Shown piece by piece: positions 10,401 to 21,652 of a stretch of DNA of 21,652 nucleotides (the first letter of the stretch is position 1; every line of letters begins with the position of its first letter). This DNA comes from Plantago elongata. Lineage: Eukaryota > Streptophyta > Magnoliopsida > Lamiales > Plantaginaceae. The notes beneath the pieces are model-generated. The model searched no databases. It had not been told where the DNA came from and worked only from the letters and a program-made list of their open reading frames with translations. Where the stretch lies: NCBI GenBank assembly GCA_036897095.1, contig JAYMSP010002986.1:1-21652 (forward strand). Direction: 5' to 3'. Made by a program: the position numbers and the translations under genes.

Positions 10401-11036
10401 GGTCTTCCGGAACTTGTGGAATTTCCAGATGTAGGGGGACTGCAATCTCTACGTTGGTTAGATATTGAAGATTGTCAAAATCTGAATTCTTTACCAAGCG
10501 GTCTTGAACTCTGCACCTTACTAGACTATGTTATAGTACGTGGTTGTTCCTTTCTTCTCCTAGAGGGTCTGCGTTGCTTGGCCAGACTAAGAAAGCTAGT
10601 ACTAGGCCCGTTCTCAAATGATTTTGAATACTTCCCCTGGTTCTGTGCTGAAAATTCAGATGGAAATGATAATTTCGGACATCACTTTGCATCTCTAGAA
10701 ACTCTGACCTTGTATGGATGGCCGAAGCTCACATCTTTGCCACAAGAACTCCAATTCTATTCATTGACATATCTGTCAATAATTGAGTTCAATGGGTTGT
10801 TGGATCTTCCGGAGTGGTTGGGTAATATCAAATCTCTTCAGACCATTAGAATTTGGAGGTGCCACAATCTTATGTATTTCCCGTCGGCTAAAGCAATGCA
10901 ATCTCTCAAGAATTTACAGAAACTGGAAATTGTTGATTGTCCCCTACTGGAAGAAAGATGTGCAGCAGGAACAGGCCCAGAATGGCACAAAATTGCCCAT
11001 ATTCCAGCACTCAAAATAAGGGCAGATCTCAAATGA
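7461..11036 (+). CDS. CC-NBS-LRR disease resistance protein (RGA-like)
   Basis: An intracellular NLR immune receptor: the CC domain signals, the NB-ARC domain switches on ADP/ATP exchange and the LRRs sense. It is one uninterrupted ORF of 1191 residues from MAGILISVIAEG. The open frame extends upstream to 7350 but holds no ATG there, so 7461 is the start. Domains: Rx-type coiled coil 1-130 with an EDVID-like segment (about 64-85, IEKLKDIALDADNVLDEL); P-loop GMPGQGKTT (199-207); RNBS-A FDHRLWVCVSD; kinase-2 LLVLDDVW (274-281), whose final Trp marks the CC class; RNBS-B GSKIMITTR; GLPL as CGGVPLAV (366-373); RNBS-D CFGFCSLFPKD; MHD motif MHD (497-499); then irregular LRRs from about 550 to the end. 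All switch motifs are present, so it looks functional. It belongs to the RGA / Rpi-blb1-type group. The stop faces the ankyrin-PGG gene 484 bp away. Confidence 0.95.
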   Translation: MAGILISVIAEGILKKLFLLASEEVSLHWGLKEDTEKLAEKMQMVQALLCDVENKPLLKSAAIALWIEKLKDIALDADNVLDELSYEAVRLKVEVRDSKRNKVRNFFSSSNTLAFRRKLGTKIKNINKLLDELNHEASGIGLIGAEFVNAPVGLYEIVQTGPFVDDSGIVGRSKDISSIVGWLVNYKDEEELSVIGIVGMPGQGKTTVAQLVYKSDEVVRNFDHRLWVCVSDNFSVDRLLNEMVEAMTQSRSEMTNREALVKKLQGMISNKRFLLVLDDVWNKNRAKWNSMRSCLLEVGGSSGSKIMITTRSEDVCLTMQTCLTHRLDTLSDEESWILFSRVAFADGGAMEAPGFISIGKRVLSRCGGVPLAVKALAGLLYAKRDEREWLSIERSELWNSSVGEDTVLPSLRLSYNHLPSLSLKQCFGFCSLFPKDSVMEKDKLIQLWIAQGFLNCSKVNKIEMEDVGSNYLNILLQNSLLQVDKKDDYGNMSTFKMHDLVHDLALDVSKNYCLLTDSWDDVNENIKVVNLSLISGEKTLEVMNNVNSLRLRTLFFGGGGGLHGDLLKKFRKLRILVLSSSAIFELPNSIGKLRHLRLLDVSETKMIGVPQSLTKLYNLQTLRFHALEILPENFGNFVNLRHFYIQNTELSDDDKPKCLLPGIGKLKFLQSIPYFVVSQEEGCRINELKGLTSLCGYLRIYGLEMLRNGDEAMEANLEGKPNIHTLEYHWTSREAAAYYVNDEDVLEFMQPHSNIKGITIGGYHASSFPSWIMGHSCSSLLRNLVKIAFEYCDMCTQLPPLGCLPCLRIVKVLGMDSVSFIGNEFYGLDYLTGTDNIVNEITVFPALKQLELSSMDFLEAWLDIDRSQCSHLGIKEFPHLEELVISLCSDLNYLRDMRSLTSLQKLRIAFCRKLLLLPDDIGMLESLESLRIEYCSDLVMLPDIHRLRSLRYLCIESCPSVTYLPFGIENLKLLQDLRVVGLPELVEFPDVGGLQSLRWLDIEDCQNLNSLPSGLELCTLLDYVIVRGCSFLLLEGLRCLARLRKLVLGPFSNDFEYFPWFCAENSDGNDNFGHHFASLETLTLYGWPKLTSLPQELQFYSLTYLSIIEFNGLLDLPEWLGNIKSLQTIRIWRCHNLMYFPSAKAMQSLKNLQKLEIVDCPLLEERCAAGTGPEWHKIAHIPALKIRADLK
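9128..9142 (+). repeat. (GGT)5 coding microsatellite in the NLR gene
   Basis: Five GGT codons encode a run of five glycines at the start of the LRR region, just after RLRTLFF. Slippage would change the glycine count without breaking the frame. Confidence 0.85.
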
Positions 11037-11300
11037 ATGCCAAATGATCTTTGTGAGTAATTTTGCCCTATTGTGTGAATAGCCTTACATTCCTACTTTT
11101 CTCTCTATCTTCTTTCATTACAGTTTTCTCATCTTCTTGTCCTGCAGTTGAAAACATTGAATGCGTACAACTGTATGTGGCTGCACGTTATTTCAGTAAT
11201 TCAGGTAAATGCCACTGTGATGATTTGTCTACTGCAACTATAAATGTACAGTTAACGATTGAAGCTTGGTGTATAAGAGTGACTTTTCCTTCTTCAATAT
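11037..11300 (+). other. 3' UTR of the NLR gene with candidate introns
   Basis: A GTGAGT donor at 11053 pairs with a CTTCTTGTCCTGCAG acceptor ending at 11147, giving a 95-nt intron 16 nt after the stop. A second donor, CAG|GTAAAT, at 11205 would follow a 57-nt UTR exon. RGA-type NLR genes often splice the 3' UTR. An intron this close to the stop would not be expected to trigger nonsense-mediated decay, but one starting at 11205 might. Confidence 0.4.
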
Positions 11301-11519
11301 AAGAACTTGTAGGATTAATGTTTCTGGAAGTAGCTTCTCATGACCGAATTTTTCGTTTACTTTGAAGCAGTTGAGACTTGAGAGAATTATATATGGTCAT
11401 GTTACACAATCTATCTTATAACATTGCATGAGTGTCTGACTTATACAAACAGAAAATTCATTCAACCTTATTTAATCTCTATATACGCATGGTGGTATAT
11501 GGAACTATATATCAATAAT
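11301..11519. other. Spacer between convergent NLR and ankyrin genes
   Basis: No gene was seen. It probably contains the two facing 3' ends, with polyadenylation regions for both transcripts. Confidence 0.5.
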
Positions 11520-12987
11520 TTATGAAGGCAACGTCGCAACATGGTGTTTAATAGTTCTTCTTCTCCACATTCTCCAGCTTTTTTTACCCCACCGTGGTAT
11601 CCATCTCTGAAGGAAAGGGAATATAAACGCCACTGTCATAAGAACATAAACCACAGCTTGTGTTCGCGGTTCTGTTCCCTTGATGATAGTGTTGACAGCA
11701 ACGCCGTAAGTGAACATCATAGAGTAAAGTGATATAAGCAGTTCCCTCTGGAATGGAAATCTTGCTGTGAGATAGATTATTATGCACACTGAAGCAGTGA
11801 GTCCCAATGAGTTGGTGAACAGAAACAGATACGACGAAACATGAGAGCCAAAAATTGCTGAAGCTGCAGCCAGAGCAGAACCTCCTACAGGACCTATGCG
11901 AGTTCTAGGCTGAGAGTTATTTAGATTGGAAGTGTCTGATACTGGATCGAAAATGCCACTTGGAGGAGTCATACCGGCTTGAAAGGTAACAGTGGCAATT
12001 AGTGCAGCTACTACTAACAGAACATTGCGCGTGTCACTTGGTGAATCTCTTTCTTCCTGGAACTTGAAGTATTCAAACCAATTCTTTGAAAGTACCGGTT
12101 CTAGAGCTTGCTTGATTCGCTTTGAGCTAGTTTCCTGTTTAAATGTCGACGTGTCTCGTTTTAGTACAATACCATTTTGTGTCTGTAACAGTTTCATGAC
12201 CTTGACATCATGTGAGTCTTGTATCATAAGTTCCAATATATCCAATGCAGTCAATCCCTTCGCGTTTTCTGCATTTACATTCACTGTCCCCTTGAAAGTC
12301 GAGTTTTCACCGAGTAGCAGCTCTAAACACTGCAAAAACAGTAGTATCAGTATATTCATTCAAAACTTGACAGCAAAGACATGATCACAGCATGAAAAAG
12401 ATACATACCATATGCTGTTTAGTCAGAACAGCATGATGTATCACAGTATTCTCATCTCCATCTCCCATATTGATCATCGCTTCCCTCCCTTGCTGTTCGA
12501 TCCATTTCAACAGGGAAACAAAGACATCAAATTGGAAGCTTTTAACCGCTAGATGAAGTACAGTTTCCTCATGAACCGTGACATCTTCAATAGAATCCGG
12601 AGAACTAATCAGTAACTTATCTACAATATCCACCCTCCCCTTCATAGCCGCGTAATGAAGGGCAGTCCTCCGATCTTTGCCTCTGAGTCGAACCAAATCT
12701 TTGTTAAAAGACAGCAACTCTTTTACCATCCCCAAGTTCCCCATTATCACAGCTATATCCAGAAGCCGAAAACCATCCTTGTCAAATTCTCCAGCACCAT
12801 CAGGATAAAGTTTCAAGAACTCGCGCACAAAACTGATCTGTCCTGACTTTGTTGCAACGTGCAGAAGAGATTCTTCAAAGGATATGATCTTGATATCAGC
12901 AAGGATGGTTGGATTTTCCTGCAGCATCTTCTCAAGAACTTCGAATTTTCCGTCACGAGCTGCTTCCACCATCAATCTACCCGCCAT
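11520..12987 (-). CDS. Ankyrin-repeat PGG-domain membrane protein, 2 exons
   Basis: The ankyrin repeats are predicted to face the cytosol and bind partners; the C-terminal PGG domain anchors the protein in a membrane. Exons are 12987-12409 (193 codons) and 12329-11520 (269 codons plus stop), joined in phase 0 across an intron of 79 nt, for 462 residues. The start is MAGRLMVEAARDGKFEVL; the open frame reaches 13002 only through a GTG. At least four ankyrin repeats are visible, for example SLLHVATKSGQISFVREFL, RTALHYAAMKGRVDIVDKLL and TVLHLAVKSFQFDVFVSLL. The PGG domain begins at about 294 (RNVLLVVAALIATVTFQAGM) and is followed by further hydrophobic segments at about 343-381, 389-408 and 416-433. 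The signature reads TPPSG (314-318) instead of TPPGG. The tail is basic. It resembles the BDA1/ITN1-type family linked to immunity and salt response; the specific role is unknown. Confidence 0.93.
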
Positions 12988-14077
12988 GTTTGCTTCCAAC
13001 ACAATAAATGTTTACTGTAATTCTTTGTGAAGTTTCAATGAGAGAAGAATGACTGGTTAGTTAGCAATGGACTGTTAAATAATAGTGGTAAACATTGAAC
13101 TCTTGAGCTTGACGAACAAGTTTGCAATTAGGTGGGTGATTAGTCAACTTATTAATGTACTAATCAAAGAATTATGGAACGTTTCCAAGCAACTGCCTTA
13201 GACTCATTCAGTCATTTACATTTGTATACTTAAATGTTGAGCTGCTAAAATTTATGTCTTTTATCTCAAAAAAAATAAAAAAAATTATGTCTTTCAAGTC
13301 TAATTCGAGGATTTATTTGTTTCCGTCATACAAAAAGAAGATCAAAGAAGAATAAAGACAGAGTCATGATTAACAAGGTAAAATTGGCGAAAACCGAAAG
13401 CGTCTGGTTGGTTAAATAAAAATGACAAGTAGTATAATATATTTTTGAGCTGACGATTTTACACGGAAGGGTGTCTTTTGTGAGAAAAATAGAAACGGGT
13501 GGGTTTATAAGTAATCTAGAAACTATCAGGGGAGATTTATGTAATTTACACTTTTCTTCTGTACTTTCCCATTCCTCTAAAAGTGAAACAATTTAATTTT
13601 GTAATCTTTTTAATAAAAATATGTGATCACATACAAATATATGGTTAAGAATAAATTTAAGATATTAATTGAATAAGAAAAATACACGTGAATTTACTAA
13701 TGTGTAAAAATGATTTGTATTGTGAAGATTATTGATATAAATAGAAAACTATTTTATTTTAATAAAACGTTAAAATAAAATGTCATTTTACATTTAGAGA
13801 GACAAGTAAAGCAATAAATATATTGCAATTTGGCATAACAATAATAGTACTACACATGTAGAATTGAAAACCAATTATGATATAAGTATCGATAGTCCTA
13901 CTACTAGCTAGCTGGGATATGGTATAGAGTTAAAAATCATATAACTCGCCCTGTTTCAAAAATAAATTCACGTTTAATTTATTAACTAATAAAATAAGAA
14001 TATCAGAGGAATGGATAGAGATTGACGTGAATTGAAAAATAATTTAAAAAAATGAACAAAAGGTCATAATGACTTGT
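12988..14077. other. AT-rich intergenic DNA upstream of ankyrin gene
   Basis: The first few hundred bases should hold the ankyrin gene promoter (minus strand). The rest is very AT-rich, with A-runs near 13267-13285 and no gene or defined element. A CCTGTTTCAAAAATAAATTCACG stretch near 13950-13972 vaguely resembles decayed MITE ends but lacks a partner. Confidence 0.5.
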
Positions 14078-14246
14078 TAAATTGATAAGTGTAGCATTAT
14101 CTAAATGAAGAAAAAATAATAAAGACAATAAGGTAAAAATTTGTATTATGGTAAAGTTTGTAAATTGATAAGTGTAGCATTATCTAAATGAAGAAAAAAT
14201 AATAAAGACAATAAGGTAAAAATTTGTATTATGGTAAAGTTTGTAA
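14078..14246 (+). repeat. Perfect 83-bp tandem duplication
   Basis: The unit beginning TAAATTGATAAGTGTAGC at 14078 is repeated without mismatch from 14161, with three extra bases of a third copy (2.04 copies, period 83). Identity across both copies in otherwise diverged AT-rich DNA indicates a recent duplication. It lies about 500 bp upstream of the GH1 start codon. Confidence 0.95.
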
Positions 14247-14748
14247 GTATAAGTATTTTATATGAATACTAGTTGAGTAAATAAAATCGAGAAGTTTTTA
14301 TTTAAAGGAGTATGGTTTTTTTAATCCAAAAATATATTAATTTCAGTTTAGCGCAACGTTAACACGAAATACAACAAAGCGAAGTTCACAACCGATCATC
14401 CGAGTCTATTCAATCGGTGCTAGCTAGTCTCTATCCTTTTTTGGTTGTTGTTCTAGTACGTAGTGGCGTACTGCCATAAGACAGTATGATATGAATATAT
14501 GATGTCGTGTAAGCAAAATGCAAAGATTACTTAACATACTGCCAAACTTCCATTTCCACAAGACTGTTACATACGAACAACTAAACTACTTTTTAAGGAT
14601 CCCTTTTGCCGCTAACATGTACTAGTACTTCCAATTGTCTTTGCTTCTAAAATTCATCCTCTTCCATCACTCACTCATTTCTTTATATGCATACACCTTA
14701 GCTTCTTCTCAGTATGTTATCACATAGTATTAACTGTAGTTTCATGAC
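14247..14748 (+). promoter_or_regulatory. Promoter region of the beta-glucosidase gene
   Basis: This is the non-coding stretch before the GH1 ATG. A TTTATATG TATA-like element at 14682-14689 stands 60 bp before the ATG, which leaves room for a leader of about 30 nt. No other specific site can be assigned with confidence. Confidence 0.4.
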
Positions 14749-17720
<2,972 letters not shown>

Positions 17721-18288
17721 CACCATGTATCTAATTAAGTAATTATATAGTCCACACTTGTAGTATATGTATATACTCCATATTCTTGTATAAAACGTTA
17801 TGTAAACGCTTTATCATCTCAAAAATTTCCGACTAGGAGAGACCTTGATTGTTTACTTCTGGAAGATAAATGAGAAGCCATCCGGTTTTTTTACACAAGA
17901 TATAATCTATATATACGATACAACATTATGTTCGAAACACCATGTGTCAATACCGCTTACAGTAGGGTCGAAAACCGTATAAAACTGCCCTCAAGCTCCA
18001 TGACACTGGAGTTTTGTGTAGAGAAGAATACATACCAGGACAAGAATTTTGGTCCAGATTCTGAAATCCATAAAAGTCATTCTATAATTGCTATTTGCTA
18101 CTTTCCAATTTCACATTCTTAACTAATTGATCGCCCATATGCCTTTACAAGACCCTTTATTGTGGGGACTAGGACTACTTTGTCTTCTTCATATTTCCAT
18201 TCTTAATCTTGTTTGATTGGAGTGTCAACTGATCATGAGATGACATTTTATTGCCAAACATAGTGAAATTATGGTTTCTCTTAATATG
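17721..18288. other. GH1 3' UTR and following spacer, no gene seen
   Basis: The first 100-150 bases probably form the 3' UTR of the beta-glucosidase gene; no canonical AATAAA was found, which is common in plants. No further coding region is supported. Confidence 0.5.
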
Positions 18289-18353
18289 TTTTAGTATTCA
18301 ATATTACATCAAAAGTATACTTTTAGTATTCAATATTAATATCAAAAGTATAC
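18289..18353 (+). repeat. 32/33-bp tandem repeat, two copies
   Basis: The unit TTTTAGTATTCAATATTA followed by CATCAAAAGTATAC (18289-18320) is repeated at once as TTTTAGTATTCAATATTA followed by ATATCAAAAGTATAC (18321-18353). The copies differ by a small indel/substitution near the middle. Confidence 0.9.
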
Positions 18354-18754
18354 CATTGTCACTTGATATCAAGCTGTGTGCAGCTCATATTTCTACCTCT
18401 ATCCTTTTTACCCTTCTCATGTCTAACTTTGTAAACTAAAATACAAAGACACCATATTTTAAAGTTGTAGTTAATAACACGATGTTTTAAAATGTGATGT
18501 TGATTTAATATTTATAAAAGACTGTCTTTAACGAATGTTGATTAATAATTTTATATAAAATAGTTTTTAGTAATAATATTTGATGGATATGTAGTGTTTT
18601 CCTAACTAATACGTAGTATAAAAATGTTACATAAATGATTAAAATGAAAATAATTTGTATCTCATCACCAAATTTAGTACAAGTAATACGTATTATTGTA
18701 GTTTATGCCAGTATGGATTTGTGAGATATTGTCCTAGTTCCTTCCAGCTCAAAC

Positions 18755-18944
18755 TCTTATAATTAGAGTAATTAGTGAATAATTAAGGAGAGGAAATATA
18801 TTTCAGCATGCACCTCCGATTCCAAGTTTTGTACAATGGGGCACACCATAAATTAACATGTGGTATACTATCACCTGAGTCCGAACTTCTTTCTCATCCA
18901 TTTTCAACCAAGTGAATCTTATGATTAGAGTAATTAGTGAATAA
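18755..18944 (+). repeat. 28-bp direct repeat pair, 162 bp apart
   Basis: Positions 18755-18782 and 18917-18944 match at 27 of 28 bases (TCTTAT[A/G]ATTAGAGTAA and so on). The bases just before each copy are weakly similar, so this may be the remnant of a longer tandem duplication. Confidence 0.7.
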
Positions 18945-19732
18945 CCTAGTTTACCAACTCTGTCAAGTATTTAACAGTCTATATTTTTCTACGTTAAAAT
19001 TCAAATCCAATTACGAGTTCATATTCTTATTAACTTCACAATTAATTAAATACCTTCCATATCTTCTAACAAAGCTAAAATTTCATATTTAAAAATTAAA
19101 TATTTTCTACTTGCGCCATGTTAATTTACCAACTTTGACTTTGAAATGAAGTTATTCACAATGTCAAAAACTAAGTCAATTATTATCTCACACTCACACC
19201 ATGTTACGAATCACCCATTTGAGCATTCAACTTGGTTCAAAATATTTACATCCTAATTTAAAATTTAACTTGAGACAGTTTTTTTAATGAAGTTGAATAA
19301 TACTATATGATAATGTTTTTACTGAATTTTCTTTTGTTCCTTAAAAATGATCATATGAGTCTGGTTGGTATAGAATTGAAATTCAATTATTTAAAGTCAA
19401 ATTAAATATTATATATATATTTTTTAGATAAAAATTATAACTAAGTGGAATGGAATTTGCATGACAAGCACTCAAATAGATGATGAAGTGATGAATAAAG
19501 GAGGTCTATGGTGATACGGTGGGGTGGGAAGCATCGAAATGGACCCGAAATGGGAATTATGGAAGAGAGAGAATCTGGAATAGGAACCAGTTAAGAGTCC
19601 AACTGTCAGCAAAGCTAAAAATGCCATCAAGCAGGTTACATTTTACTAACGTCCGTTATCCTTTTGCTACATTTTCCTATTTCACCATATTCTAACGGTT
19701 TTCGTGCTTTTCCGTCACTTCTAGCTCACACC

Positions 19733-19738
19733 CACGTG
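19733..19738. promoter_or_regulatory. G-box (CACGTG)
   Basis: CACGTG in the context CCCACGTGAC is a perfect G-box core of the type bound by plant bZIP/bHLH factors, and an ABRE-like ACGTG is included. No adjacent gene is visible, so a function is not shown. Confidence 0.3.
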
Positions 19739-19870
19739 ACACAATCCACGTTTTATCATACCGTTATTACTTATTAGTATTACATCCATCATCCATGTAC
19801 ATGCATTCCATACCACCATCACCATCCTCATGCATCCTAGTTCAATAAACCATGGCATGTAATTGTGACG

Positions 19871-19960
19871 GTTTGTGATACAATTTAAATGGAAAAATTT
19901 TAAATTTTTTGTTAAAAAATATTTTGAATTGAATTTTTCCATTGAAATCGTATTTCAAAC
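19871..19960. repeat. 90-bp foldback (inverted repeat), MITE-like
   Basis: The arms 19871-19899 and 19932-19960 are reverse complements at 25 of 29 positions, starting GTTTGTGATACAATTT on one side and ending TCGTATTTCAAAC on the other. The A/T-rich centre (AAATTTTTT..TTAAAAAATATTT) can extend the stem, so almost the whole segment folds on itself. It could be a tiny foldback MITE or a small hairpin locus. No target-site duplication is obvious. Confidence 0.7.
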
Positions 19961-20501
19961 AATTATATATCTTTGTATTAATGCCGCAGGAGATGTATTG
20001 AATAATTATAATATAAATGATTGGAATTTAAGCATTTCTAAAATTTTTGGTAGCCTTCGGAGATGGATTAATTGCACTGGCTTATGTCGATCACAATTTG
20101 AGATAAATTTAATCACAATTAAATCTCAAAGGTAACAGTCTTTATACCTTGAACTTAATTTGACTTCACCTCATGTGTGTGTTGATTGGTATATACATGT
20201 CTAAGTAATCATGTTATCATGGACTCATGGTCATGCCATAGATAAGGGGATAAGCATCCTTTTTATATGAGAAAATCTTTAATTGGATGAAAGTGCAATG
20301 TGAAGTTTATCAGTGTGGATATAAATTAGGGGTATATAGTCAGGAAATGTAATTGATAATCATATTAGTCCATAATTGGTCGAGTCGATTTAAAAAATAA
20401 GTACGCGAGTTGAAATGTCATATAAATTAAGAAGTATTGTATGTATAATCACTTTGAATTTGACGACTCACGTAAAACTTAGTTCAACTATATATAAATC
20501 C
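19961..20501. other. AT-rich spacer, no gene seen
   Basis: Nothing beyond short chance open frames was recognised here. Confidence 0.5.
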
Positions 20502-20523
20502 AAAAAAAAAAACACACACACAC

Positions 20524-20562
<39 letters not shown>
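20502..20562 (+). repeat. Compound A-run / (CA)n / (TA)n microsatellite
   Basis: An A11 run (20502-20512) passes into (CA)7 (20513-20526) and then into a (TA)n tract of about 17 units (20528-20562). Such compound repeats are length-polymorphic. Confidence 0.95.
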
Positions 20563-20564
<2 letters not shown>

Positions 20565-21154
20565 TTACATTTTCATAAACACCCCCTTCTGTCTGTCCCA
20601 ATTACAAATTTAACCATGTTGTTTGAAGAATTACAGATAAATTCAAATCTCACTCCGACGTTTGTTGGCTTAGTTGGTTGCTTGTGTGGCATGACATGGA
20701 CTTCCATGTCATTAATTGTTTATGACCAATTAGATTCAGATGGATTTGTTTGTAATTGATTTGATGATGCATGGGTTCATTTGTAATCGAATTATAACTA
20801 AGTTGGAATAATTATTTTCTGAAGAATACTTATAAATTTTTTTTATGCCCACTAAACTATAATTACATACTTTTTTGTACCTGCAAATAATTTATACCTT
20901 AATTAAACTTGCATATCGAAATGACTATATTATTCTATTTTAAAAGGATGAAAGGATTACTCTATATAATTTACTTTTTTAACCTTTTTTTTTTGTCTAG
21001 CATGTTAAATAGTCTGAGGAATTTCATGTTTTTGGATACTATTTCATATTCTATTTCAGACTTTAAAAGACATCAAGTGATAATCTTCACAATTAGACAT
21101 CATAAAAACACACCAAACAACATTAGATTAATTACAACTAATTTTCTATAGAAT
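20563..21154. other. Spacer between TA tract and retroelement-like end
   Basis: No gene was recognised. The first part (ACACCCCCTTCTGTCTGTCC, then ATTACA) resembles sequence at 21565-21600, and both follow a TA tract, which suggests a dispersed repeat. An open frame from about 20617 has no recognisable protein character. Confidence 0.4.
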
Positions 21155-21537
21155 ATGTCTAGGTCATCTCTTCCAACTCTCCCAACTCCATTACTCATTT
21201 GGTTCCTTGATGCACATTTTTGTGGACTTGGAAATTGGCGATTTCCTTGTCAACATTGTACCAATAAGACCATCCATGATGAGGACACCGGTAATACAAT
21301 TTACCATTATTTTTCGAACTACTTGATACCACCACTGTGCAATATCAGGAACAGTTATATTGGCGACAATTTGCAACCCTTCAAGCACTTGAACTCGAAG
21401 AGGTTTGAGCCGTAGTTGAGTACAAAGATAAAAAATATACAAGAACAAGAAGAAAAGTGTGAGAAGATAAAGCACAAAAGACTATTTATAGCCAAAAGTT
21501 TGAAAAAATGGTCACTAATGGCTATATTTTTCAAAAA
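21155..21537 (-). mobile_element. Candidate LTR-retroelement end with PBS-like site
   Basis: Read on the minus strand, a TATA motif (CTATAAATAG, near 21481-21490) is followed by a T/C-rich leader-like stretch. About 150 nt later comes TGGTATCAA (21331-21323), whose first eight bases match the initiator-Met tRNA primer-binding sequence of plant retroelements. An open frame on the same strand runs through it without a recognisable Gag motif. No second LTR, integrase or reverse transcriptase is in the window. It may be a truncated LTR element, another reverse-transcribing element, or a chance match. Confidence 0.25.
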
Positions 21538-21552
21538 ATATATATATATATT
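21538..21552 (+). repeat. (TA)n tract
   Basis: A short run of alternating TA that bounds, together with the tract at 21627, a 74-bp non-repetitive segment. Confidence 0.8.
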
Positions 21553-21620
21553 TATTACATATACACCCAGACATCCCCAATCATATTACAGATACACCCA
21601 CAATCTGAAGGTCAATGAAC

Positions 21621-21626
<6 letters not shown>

Positions 21627-21652
<26 letters not shown>
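21627..21652 (+). repeat. (TA)n microsatellite, cut by the window end
   Basis: About 13 alternating TA units run to the last base of the window; the true length is not visible. Confidence 0.9.

Larger units (their letters stand above)
18354..19870. other. Long AT-rich intergenic DNA, no gene seen
   Basis: No coding region was found on either strand. A 28-bp sequence starting TCTTATAATTAGAG (18755-18782) recurs with one mismatch at 18917-18944. The 19490-19760 part is less AT-rich and contains AACGG words and a G-box (see 19733), so it looks more like promoter-type sequence than its surroundings, but no gene follows within range. Confidence 0.5.

Noticed and set aside
12988-13002. Five extra codons at the start of the ankyrin gene
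   Set aside because: The extension depends on a GTG start; the first ATG is at 12987 and gives the usual MAGRL-type beginning.
20528-20562. TA tract as an origin or scaffold attachment site
   Set aside because: Long TA runs are ordinary plant microsatellites; nothing else in the sequence supports such a role.
20617-20759. Plus-strand open frame starting MLFEELQ
   Set aside because: It is short, lies in apparent repeat sequence, and has no recognisable domain or plausible gene context.

Overview
This is a nuclear segment from a flowering plant, almost certainly a eudicot. The intergenic DNA is AT-rich. The introns are short GT..AG introns with TTTGCAG-type acceptors. The gene families present are plant families (CC-NBS-LRR receptor, ankyrin-PGG protein, GH1 beta-glucosidase with 13 exons), together with a nuclear tRNA-Val gene. 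An asterid (Lamiales-type) source is only an impression.

Layout: bases 1-1130 are gene-poor and hold a decayed tRNA-derived SINE. Bases 1131-1990 hold a TATA box, a short ORF and an array of repeated exon/intron modules with an in-frame stop, probably a gene remnant. A tRNA-Val(AAC) gene lies at 2552-2625. A complete six-exon thiamine pyrophosphokinase gene runs on the minus strand at 3310-6203. After a 1.26 kb divergent intergenic region, an intact CC-NBS-LRR gene whose CDS has no intron runs on the plus strand (7461-11036), with signs of introns in its 3' UTR. It converges with a two-exon minus-strand gene for a membrane ankyrin-repeat PGG protein (11520-12987). A 1.7 kb AT-rich spacer with a perfect 83-bp tandem duplication leads to a complete 13-exon secreted beta-glucosidase gene (14749-17720), closest in my recollection to Arabidopsis BGLU41. 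The last 3.9 kb has no convincing gene. It holds small tandem repeats, a 90-bp foldback, CA/TA microsatellites and a weak candidate LTR-retroelement end.

The genes do not form a pathway. TPK makes thiamine diphosphate. The NLR and the ankyrin-PGG protein belong to families often tied to immunity and stand tail to tail. The GH1 enzyme acts on glucosides in the secretory or extracellular space. I rebuilt the three spliced CDSs by hand. Exon phases, family motifs and lengths agree for each (254 aa TPK, 462 aa ankyrin-PGG, 514 aa GH1). I see no clear new multi-gene system. The least explained structure is the repeated exon/intron array at 1410-1990.
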